From Candidatus Bathycorpusculum soli (GTDB lineage: Archaea; Thermoproteota; Bathyarchaeia; Bathyarchaeales; Bathycorpusculaceae), in contig JAITMO010000041.1 in assembly GCA_031277345.1 (NCBI GenBank), positions 1 to 36,864 on the forward strand: 36,864 nucleotides of DNA. The letters run 5' to 3'. A model generated the notes under the pieces. The model saw only the letters and a list, made by a program, of their open reading frames with translations. It did no database searches and was not told where the DNA came from. The position numbers and the translations under genes are program-made. Positions 26,722-36,864 of this stretch are shown here, in pieces. Position 1 is the first letter of the stretch. Every line of letters begins with the position of its first letter.

Positions 26722-26897
26722 AAACCACGCCTTTACACTAAAATAACAAAAAACAAAAACTCACCTACAAATATAATCTTTACCCCCAACAAACACACTT
26801 TAAGAAAAACAACACACACCAACCCAACAAAACAACAAAAACAATACAAACAATATAAACACACAACAACACAAACAAGAACTAAGAGAGAAAAACA

Positions 26898-27638
26898 ATG
26901 CAGGTAAAAGCCATACTATTTGATATGTTTGACACATTAGCACTAATTGATAACAACCATGAATTCTACAACCACGCCATAAACCGCATGCACAAACACA
27001 TAATAACCAACCAAGGAATAAACAACATCACTCTCGAAACATTTCGCACAGCCTACATCAACACACGAAAAGAACTCTACACCATAGCAGACAAGAATCT
27101 CGAAGAACCACACTTTAACCAAAGAATCCAAAAAACCCTCAAAAACTTGGGTTACGACATAGACATCAAAAACTCAATAATCACAGGAGCCACAAAAGAA
27201 TTCTGTCAAGAATTCACAGATCACGTAAAAATCGACGAAAACACAAAACCCATTCTACAAAAACTATACAACAAATACAAACTTGGAATAATCTCCAACT
27301 TTGCAATTCCAGAAGGAGTATACAATCTACTAAAAACAAACAGCATAGAAAAACTATTCAGCATAGTTATAGTATCAGGTGAAGTTAACAAACGCAAACC
27401 CAGCCCAGAAATTTTTCAAATAGCTCTTAAAAAAATAGGGGTCACCGCCAAAGAAGCGGTTTTCGTTGGCGATACAGCAGATGCTGACATAGCAGGAGCC
27501 CACGCTACAGGAATGAAAGCAATATACATCAAACGACGCTTTGAACAAACACTTGAAAAATTCACACCAGACATAGTTATCGAAAAACTAACAGAACTAC
27601 CAATAGCAATTAACAACATCAATAAAGAACTAGACTAG
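26898..27638 (+). CDS. HAD-family hydrolase
   Basis: FDMFDTLALI motif I, ISNF motif II, KRKPSPEIF motif III, VFVGDTADADIAGAHATGM motif IV. Confidence 0.9.
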   Translation: MQVKAILFDMFDTLALIDNNHEFYNHAINRMHKHIITNQGINNITLETFRTAYINTRKELYTIADKNLEEPHFNQRIQKTLKNLGYDIDIKNSIITGATKEFCQEFTDHVKIDENTKPILQKLYNKYKLGIISNFAIPEGVYNLLKTNSIEKLFSIVIVSGEVNKRKPSPEIFQIALKKIGVTAKEAVFVGDTADADIAGAHATGMKAIYIKRRFEQTLEKFTPDIVIEKLTELPIAINNINKELD

Positions 27639-27688
27639 CAAGATACATAAACAAAAACATAATAATAATCACCAAAAAAGAGGAAAAA

Positions 27689-28174
27689 ATGTTCATTGGA
27701 CTAATTTCAGACACACACGACAATTTACCGCAAATAGAAAAAGTCGTAAACCAGCTAAATGCTACAGGCGTACAAATAGTTCTGCACGCCGGCGACTACT
27801 GTTCTCCCTTCACCATCACAAAGTTCAAAGCGCTAAACTGCAAACTCGTAGGTGTATTTGGCAACAACGACGGCGATACAGAGCAACTAAAAAAACGCTT
27901 TGATGAAACGCCAAACTGTGAAATACATGGCAGATTTGCCAAAATAGATATTGACAACTATAAAATTGCCCTGCTACATGGAGACGAGCCAGAAATACTA
28001 TTTGCATTAAGTTATAGTCAAAACTTCAACGCAATCATACATGGACACACACATAACAAAAGCATCGAACAAAAAGGAAACACGCTAATTGTTAATCCAG
28101 GAGAAGTTTGCGGATACATAACAGGCAAATCCACTTTTGCATTACTTGACACAGAAAAAACAAAGCACAAATAA
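27689..28174 (+). CDS. YfcE/MJ0936-type metallophosphoesterase
   Basis: GLISDTHDNLPQIEKVV, HAGDYCSP, VFGNNDGD, LLHGDEPE, IIHGHTHNK, NPGEVCGY. Confidence 0.93.
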   Translation: MFIGLISDTHDNLPQIEKVVNQLNATGVQIVLHAGDYCSPFTITKFKALNCKLVGVFGNNDGDTEQLKKRFDETPNCEIHGRFAKIDIDNYKIALLHGDEPEILFALSYSQNFNAIIHGHTHNKSIEQKGNTLIVNPGEVCGYITGKSTFALLDTEKTKHK

Positions 28175-28231
28175 TAGAAATCTAGACAAAAAACTTGTTA
28201 TTTAAAAAAAATTTGTGACAGTAAAACCATA

Positions 28232-28298
28232 CATAGGTCAACACGACAACACTTTATAACGTTGTGGAGATCAGTTTAGGCCTCACGCAAATATCGCT

Positions 28299-28313
<15 letters not shown>
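28232..28313 (-). other. 3' half of the 23S rRNA processing stem
   Basis: cataggtcaac (28232-28242), caacac (28247-28252), gtggaga (28264-28270), caaacactaccattg (28299-28313), each with a reverse-complement partner in 31333-31428 in the matching nested order. Confidence 0.8.
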
Positions 28314-31332
<3,019 letters not shown>

Positions 31333-31347
<15 letters not shown>

Positions 31348-31428
31348 TTTGGCGTTTGGTGAAAACCTAATTGTTTTCTCCACATATACTACATATTATT
31401 TTGTTGTGTTGCGCGTCGTTGACCTATG
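31333..31428 (-). other. 5' half of the 23S rRNA processing stem
   Basis: caatggtagtgtttg (31333-31347), tctccac (31377-31383), gtgttg (31406-31411), gttgacctatg (31418-31428) complementary to 28232-28313. Confidence 0.8.
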
Positions 31429-31728
31429 CATGGTGTCATTGTGAGCGTACACATGTTCGACTTATGTGGGCTCTTGTCACACCCTTCACTCCACATATAC
31501 ATTATACGGGAGTTGCATCTATTAATTCACAATTTATGGCCTACCCATAATTGCTGAATTGCATTAGAAGCGAATATCAGTAATATAAGGATATCGTTTA
31601 AGATTTACAGTTTCTTGGCAAAAATTTTATGCCCATTAAAGCATCAAAACTATAACGAAAAAAAATACTTCACCACAAACAGTGAAAAACTACTCCGCTA
31701 ACTCTAAAAGAAATAAAAATTTGATTTT

Positions 31729-33063
31729 TTATGTTTTAGCATATTTCAAGGCTTCTTCAACGCTTTGGAAGCCATATTTTACTTGACTAAAACCTTTTTT
31801 CAGAGCAATAACATCTACTTTAACTTGTTCAGGCGTACGTTTACCTTTAATTATATCCATCATTAAATCACAGAGATACTTAACATCACTTTCTTTCATA
31901 CCGTGGCGTGTTACAGCATGAAAACCAACACGTAAACCAGCAGGGTTTTCTTTGTCACTTTGGTCATCATACGGCAACAAGTTTTTGTTAAGGATAATGT
32001 TTGCGTCTTCTATTTCTTGAGCGATTTTATTACCACCACCAAAAGCTCTAATGTCAAGCGCGATTTGGTGTGATTCTGTGAAACCTTTGTGCTCTGCGAC
32101 TACTTTTATGCCGTTCTCATACAAGTATTGACCCGCGGCTTGAGCATTTTTGACGATTTGTGCAGACAATTCTTTACCGAAAATTTTCATTTCAAGACAA
32201 GCGATACCCAATGCAGGTAATCTTCCAAGGTGCGTACTTGAAGCTGTTAGAGGAAATACGGCGTGCTGTATTTTTCGTACAGCTTTTTCTTTAGCTACCG
32301 TATCAGGTATACCCATAATTACTCCACCTTGTGGCCCGGGGAATGTTTTGTGTGTGGATGCTGTTATAAAATCTGCACCTTCACGCAGTGGATCTTGGAA
32401 TTGTCCACCGGCAATTAGCCCTAGTACATGAGCTGCGTCATAGGCTATATATGCACCTACTTCATCGCAGACATCTCTAAGTTCTTTTATTGGATGTGGA
32501 AATAGAAATAAACTGCCACCAAAAGTGACGATCCCAGGTTTTGTTGCACGGATAACTTTGGCTGATTTGTCAGGGTCAATATTAAATTCTTTAATATCAT
32601 AGACATGGTTGGCATTTTGTAATCCTAGAATGCCTCCAGCTAGTCCGGTGTAATCATGACTTATGTGGGCACCACAGCTTAGCGGAGTTACAACCATTTT
32701 ATTATTTTTTGACGCAGATGTCAATCCTTTAAATGTTGCTGTGTTTGCATGAGTACCTGAAATTAATCGAATGTCTGCCCAAGTGGTGTTAAACAAGCTT
32801 TTTATGGCGTCGGTTGCATGATTTTCGATTTTGCTACTATATTTTTGTCCTTGGTAAAAGCGTTTGTTTGCGTGCCCTTGTTGATCGTTATCTCCTTCAG
32901 CGTATCTGGTGGCGAGATCATGAGACATGTCGAGCATTTGACAAACGGCGGGTGACTTAACACCTTCACTTGCAATCATGTTTATGCATTCATTGCTACG
33001 ATATTGTTCATGTTTTTTTGCTGTTTCTATTAAGTCTATGATTATATTAGACAGGTTGTTCAT
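31729..33063 (-). CDS. glyA: Serine hydroxymethyltransferase
   Basis: NMIASEGVKSPAV, RYAEGDNDQQGHANKRFYQGQKY, DAAHVLGLIAGGQF, ITASTHKTFPGPQGGVIMG (PLP Lys), HGMKESDV. Confidence 0.93.
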   Translation of the reverse strand: MNNLSNIIIDLIETAKKHEQYRSNECINMIASEGVKSPAVCQMLDMSHDLATRYAEGDNDQQGHANKRFYQGQKYSSKIENHATDAIKSLFNTTWADIRLISGTHANTATFKGLTSASKNNKMVVTPLSCGAHISHDYTGLAGGILGLQNANHVYDIKEFNIDPDKSAKVIRATKPGIVTFGGSLFLFPHPIKELRDVCDEVGAYIAYDAAHVLGLIAGGQFQDPLREGADFITASTHKTFPGPQGGVIMGIPDTVAKEKAVRKIQHAVFPLTASSTHLGRLPALGIACLEMKIFGKELSAQIVKNAQAAGQYLYENGIKVVAEHKGFTESHQIALDIRAFGGGNKIAQEIEDANIILNKNLLPYDDQSDKENPAGLRVGFHAVTRHGMKESDVKYLCDLMMDIIKGKRTPEQVKVDVIALKKGFSQVKYGFQSVEEALKYAKT

Positions 33064-33174
33064 TGTCTGGTTCTCACACTAACAACAAGGATTAGAGTTG
33101 GCAGTATTTAGCCGTTACTGGCGCATGTGTTTGAAAGTTCTGTGCGTAATGTTTTTTGTTGTTTAACACACTAT

Positions 33175-33194
33175 TTTTTAGGTTTACCTAAAAA
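33175..33194. promoter_or_regulatory. Putative DtxR/IdeR-type operator 1
   Basis: TTTTTAGGTTTACCTAAAAA, 8-bp perfect arms; resembles the DtxR core TTAGGTTAGCCTAA. Confidence 0.75.
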
Positions 33195-33203
33195 TTTATA
33201 TGT
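33193..33203 (+). promoter_or_regulatory. Putative archaeal TATA box between two operators
   Basis: aaatttatatg about 45-55 nt upstream of the TTG start at 33248. Confidence 0.5.
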
Positions 33204-33216
33204 TGTTTTACACATA

Positions 33217-33234
33217 TTTTAGACATACCTAAAA
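33217..33234. promoter_or_regulatory. Putative DtxR/IdeR-type operator 2
   Basis: TTTTAGACATACCTAAAA, same 18-nt frame as operator 1 (TTTTAGGTTTACCTAAAA). Confidence 0.7.
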
Positions 33235-33247
33235 ACAGGGTGATATA

Positions 33248-33967
33248 TTGCAAAGGTCAACTCAGGATTACTTGAAAGTCATGTACAGCCTATCCAAAAA
33301 TGCAGAAATGGTAAGCAACGCAAACATTTCTCAAAAACTCGATGTTTCTCCCGCCAGTGTAACAGAAATGCTAAAAAAATTAGCTGATGAAGGTTACATA
33401 AAATATTCCCCCTACCAAGGTAGCGTACTTACCGAAAAAGGCTTAAAAGAAGCACAAAGAGTAACACGAAAACATCGCCTACTTGAAAGTTTTCTATCAA
33501 ATGTGTTACGCATAGGAAACGATAAAGTACATCAGGAAGCCTGCCAAATGGAACATGCACTCTCAGATGAGGCTGAAGAATCTCTATGCCGATTCTTAAA
33601 ACACCCAGACACATGCCCTGACGACGGCAAAACAATACCTGCATGTGACTTACCTTTTTGCAATTGTGAAGAATGCATCCAACTACACCAGAAAGGCTTA
33701 GAACAAGTCGGAAAACGTGACAAAAATCTCATCTCAATACGAGATTTAAAAAATGGTACATTTGGCAAAGTTAGCTTCATCCGAGGTGAACACAAGGTTC
33801 TTCAACGTCTTTTAGACATGGGACTTACACCTGGAACAAAAATTCAAATTATCAAAGTAGCACCAATGACTGGACCAGTTAAAATTGCTGTTAGAGGCTC
33901 AAAACTGGCCTTAGGACAAGACATAGCTTGCAACGTATTTGTTGAAGTAGAAGAACACACAAAATAA
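33248..33967 (+). CDS. DtxR/MntR-family metalloregulator fused to a C-terminal FeoA (SH3-like) domain; TTG start
   Basis: wHTH TQDYLKVMYSLSK..VSNANISQKLDVSPASVTEMLKKLADEGYIKYSPYQGSVLTEKG; dimerization/metal region HRLLESFL..QEACQMEHALSDE; FeoA-like GEHKVLQRLLDMGLTPGTKIQIIKVAPMTGPVKIAVRGSKLALGQDIA. Confidence 0.92.
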   Translation: MQRSTQDYLKVMYSLSKNAEMVSNANISQKLDVSPASVTEMLKKLADEGYIKYSPYQGSVLTEKGLKEAQRVTRKHRLLESFLSNVLRIGNDKVHQEACQMEHALSDEAEESLCRFLKHPDTCPDDGKTIPACDLPFCNCEECIQLHQKGLEQVGKRDKNLISIRDLKNGTFGKVSFIRGEHKVLQRLLDMGLTPGTKIQIIKVAPMTGPVKIAVRGSKLALGQDIACNVFVEVEEHTK

Positions 33968-33982
33968 CAGGAAAAAAACAGA

Positions 33983-35965
33983 ATGACAAATGTAACTACT
34001 GACGTAAAAAACAAAACAACCTCACTTAAAGGGAAGAATACTCCACTTACATTTGCTCTTGCAGGAAACGCAAACGTAGGAAAAAGTGTAATTTTTAATC
34101 AGCTAACTGGATCAAATCAAATAATTGGAAATTGGCCAGGAAAAACTGTTGAACGAGCAGAAGGCACATTAAGCTTTGAAGGGCACGAAATTAAAATTAT
34201 CGACTTACCAGGCATCTATTCATTTTCAACGTTTTCTATGGAAGAACTCGTATCACGAGATTATGTTGCTTTAGAAAAACCAGACGCAGTTATTAACGTA
34301 GTTGATGCTTCAGTTTTGGAGCGAAACCTGTTTTTTACGTTACAACTTTTAGAAATGAATACACCACTTGTTCTAGTATTAAATCAGGTAGATGTTGCAA
34401 AAAATAAAGGAATTCTTATTGACAAAGACCATTTGTCCACAATATTAGGGACCCCAGTAGTTTTTACTACCGCTACTCGCGGTGAAGGTATCTATGAGGC
34501 TATAAAGGAAGCAGTAAAAGTTGCAACAAGCAAACCTAAATATACACCCATAAAATATCGAAAAGATCTTGAAGAACAAATTCAAAAACTACAACAACTC
34601 ATTGAAAAAGAGCAAATTGACTTGAAGTATCCATCTCGTTGGGTAGCTATCAAGTTACTTGAAGGCGATACTGAAATTACAAAGCTTGTCATTGAAAAAT
34701 CAAAAACCGTTATATTACAAGCAAAACTTGTGATTGCTGAATTTGAAAAAAACTGTCAAGAAAAATGTTTTTCTATAATTGCTTCTGCACGGTATGCACT
34801 TGCTAACTCTATTGTAGCATCATCTCTTCAACAAGATGAGGTTTGGCATCCATTAACGGATAAAATAGAATGGTTTACTACACACCGCATATTTGGATAC
34901 GTAACAGCTTTTGGCGTGATTGGTGGGTTGCTGCTTTGGACGTTTGTGGTAGGCAACACGTTATCTGGTTTAATTTCACAGGGTCTAAGCTTAATCAACC
35001 CTATTGATCCTGAATTATCTATGTCTGCACCAATCTTGAGCATTATTTTTAATGGTTTTTGGGGTGGACTTGATGCAGGTTTAACATTGATAATCCCCTT
35101 TGTTATACCATTCTATCTGTTATTAGCACTAATTGAAGACTCGGGGTTGTTGACTCGTGTTGCCTTCATGATGGATAGTGCAATGCATAGAATTGGGTTA
35201 CATGGTAAAGCGTTAATTCCAATAATTCTTGGTTACGGTTGTAGTGTTCCAGCTATTCATAGCTGTAAAATTATGGAGACTCGTCGAGAGCGTCTTCTTG
35301 CAGCTTTTGCTATAACGTTTGCCCCTTGTTCGGCTCGAACTATTGTTCTCTTTGGCATGGTGGGGTTGTTTGTAGGTGTACACTGGGCATTACTTTTGTA
35401 TGTTGTTAACATCTGCATAATTTTTGCTATGGGTAAAATTGCTATGAAAGCGGTTCCAGGAAAAACTACGGGGTTAATCATGGAGATGAGTAGTTTTAAA
35501 CGACCTTCCATAAAAGTTGTTTTAAAACAGACGTGGACTCGTACGAAATCCATAATTTATGTGGTTTTTCCAATATACATCATTGGCAGTGCACTTATCC
35601 AAATACTATACGTCTATGATATACTTACACCAATAAGTAATGCATTCTCGCCACTCACAGTTCTATGGTTAGGGTTACCAGCATTCGCAGGTGTACTACT
35701 ATTGCTTGGCACAATCCGTAAAGAGTTAATTATCGTTGGTGCAACGGCAATGCTTGGCACATCAAATCTGCTTGTAGGCTTCACTCCAATACAATTAGTA
35801 ATTATAGCCCTAGTAGCCATGCTCTACATTCCATGCGTCTCAACAATAGCCATACTTGCCAAAGAATTCAGCTGGAAAACAGCCATAATAATCTCACTGG
35901 CAAACATCAGTACCGCCTTAATAGTTGGTGGCCTAACTTTCCAACTCCTAAACCTTTTTGTTTAG
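33983..35965 (+). CDS. feoB: Ferrous iron transport protein B
   Basis: GTPase G1 GNANVGKSVIFNQLTG, G3 DLPGIYSF, G4 LNQVD; membrane gate motifs GYGCSVPAIHSCKIMETRRERLLAAFAITFAPCSARTIV and GTIRKELIIV. Confidence 0.95.
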   Translation: MTNVTTDVKNKTTSLKGKNTPLTFALAGNANVGKSVIFNQLTGSNQIIGNWPGKTVERAEGTLSFEGHEIKIIDLPGIYSFSTFSMEELVSRDYVALEKPDAVINVVDASVLERNLFFTLQLLEMNTPLVLVLNQVDVAKNKGILIDKDHLSTILGTPVVFTTATRGEGIYEAIKEAVKVATSKPKYTPIKYRKDLEEQIQKLQQLIEKEQIDLKYPSRWVAIKLLEGDTEITKLVIEKSKTVILQAKLVIAEFEKNCQEKCFSIIASARYALANSIVASSLQQDEVWHPLTDKIEWFTTHRIFGYVTAFGVIGGLLLWTFVVGNTLSGLISQGLSLINPIDPELSMSAPILSIIFNGFWGGLDAGLTLIIPFVIPFYLLLALIEDSGLLTRVAFMMDSAMHRIGLHGKALIPIILGYGCSVPAIHSCKIMETRRERLLAAFAITFAPCSARTIVLFGMVGLFVGVHWALLLYVVNICIIFAMGKIAMKAVPGKTTGLIMEMSSFKRPSIKVVLKQTWTRTKSIIYVVFPIYIIGSALIQILYVYDILTPISNAFSPLTVLWLGLPAFAGVLLLLGTIRKELIIVGATAMLGTSNLLVGFTPIQLVIIALVAMLYIPCVSTIAILAKEFSWKTAIIISLANISTALIVGGLTFQLLNLFV

Positions 35966-36018
35966 AAACAAAACAATTTTTTTTGAGTAATAAAAGAGCA
36001 CAACATAAAAAGTTATTT

Positions 36019-36621
36019 TCATTCTTCATGTTTTTGGTTTTTAGGAATAGCCCAGTAGTCAATTGTTGATCCTTTCACCCATTTGCCTCCTATGCTTTTT
36101 ACGGTATCGTTGATATCGTCCCATTCGGTTTTTAAGAATTGTATTGGTTTAACAATGACGTAGTCGCCTTCTGATGTGAATTTTAGTACTTTACGTTGTT
36201 CTTTAGTGAATTCGTCTTCAAAACCACAGGTGTCTACATTTGGTTCATGTTTAGATTCTAAGGTTTTAACTCCTATTTTTGGATCATTCAAAGAAGAACT
36301 ACTTGGTGTTGTTAAGGTTTGAATTAATGTTTTTTGTGGTGTTGGCTGTGCTTGCGTTACGTTTCTTTGTGTGAAATCTACTGGTGGTATTGGTGTTTGT
36401 TTGTGAGGCAATATTTTGTGTGTATAGTCTGGAATTGGCGTACCTTCAGGGATATTTTCAAATGTGTCACTTCTAATTATTGCAGTTAATTGTTTGGTAA
36501 ATGTGTTGTATTTTATGTTAACTAGTTCGGTGTCTGTTGGAAGATTGAGTTGTTGTGTTTTGTTACCTTGAAGAGTACGAATTAGCTCTTCAGGTGTAAG
36601 CTTCAGTATTTTTTGTTTCAT
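36019..36621 (-). CDS. Hypothetical protein
   Basis: 205-aa ORF (36019..36636); ATG at 36621 (MKQKILKLTPEELIRTL) is a plausible start; low-complexity Pro/Thr/Gln middle and conserved-looking C-terminus. Confidence 0.55.
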   Translation of the reverse strand: MKQKILKLTPEELIRTLQGNKTQQLNLPTDTELVNIKYNTFTKQLTAIIRSDTFENIPEGTPIPDYTHKILPHKQTPIPPVDFTQRNVTQAQPTPQKTLIQTLTTPSSSSLNDPKIGVKTLESKHEPNVDTCGFEDEFTKEQRKVLKFTSEGDYVIVKPIQFLKTEWDDINDTVKSIGGKWVKGSTIDYWAIPKNQKHEE

Positions 36622-36741
36622 TGGGTTTTTCCTCACTTTTGTTTACGTCTTAGAGTTTAAAAAGTGTTTTTGATTTCGCCTCGTCTTGTTCTATCCAATA
36701 AATGGGTTACACTTTCTATATAGCTATAGAGTTGGAGTTTG

Positions 36742-36864
36742 TTGAATCACGATGTTGAAAAGCTAAAAAAGTGGATAATTAACAGAAAGCTTGAAGGTCA
36801 ATCGGTTAGGTCGATTTGTGTTCAAGTAAAGATTAGTCGAAAAATGTTCTATTACTGGTGGAAC
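36742..36864 (+). CDS. Partial HTH domain, transposase-like N-terminus, runs off the window edge
   Basis: Open frame to the window end: LNHDVEKLKKWIINRKLEGQSVRSICVQVKISRKMFYYWWN, resembling HTH of IS481/IS3-like transposases. Confidence 0.5.
   Translation, partial: MNHDVEKLKKWIINRKLEGQSVRSICVQVKISRKMFYYWWN

Overview
AT-rich archaeal chromosomal segment. The composition of conserved genes (two-domain RpoH/Rpb5, Mre11-Rad50, thiolase-DUF35, NadA, NikR, KARI, standalone 23S) suggests a Bathyarchaeia/TACK-type archaeon; this is inference, not proven. It is mostly housekeeping and metabolic genes with a few accessory islands: an integrase remnant beside tRNA-Arg, a 1.9k-aa DUF4011-type helicase-nuclease, and a composite transposase graveyard at about 23.2-24.0 kb. 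Points worth a second look: (i) RNAP subunit H carries a eukaryote-like Rpb5 N-terminal domain; (ii) the 23S rRNA gene is unlinked from 16S and bounded by a long multi-segment processing stem; (iii) paired DtxR-type operators flank the TATA-like box of a DtxR-FeoA fusion gene followed by feoB; (iv) an AN1 zinc finger is fused to a site-2 protease; (v) the sequence alternates between blocks rich in G+T and blocks rich in A+C on the + strand, with switches both inside genes and in intergenic DNA. No CRISPR array and no clearly new multi-gene defence system was found.
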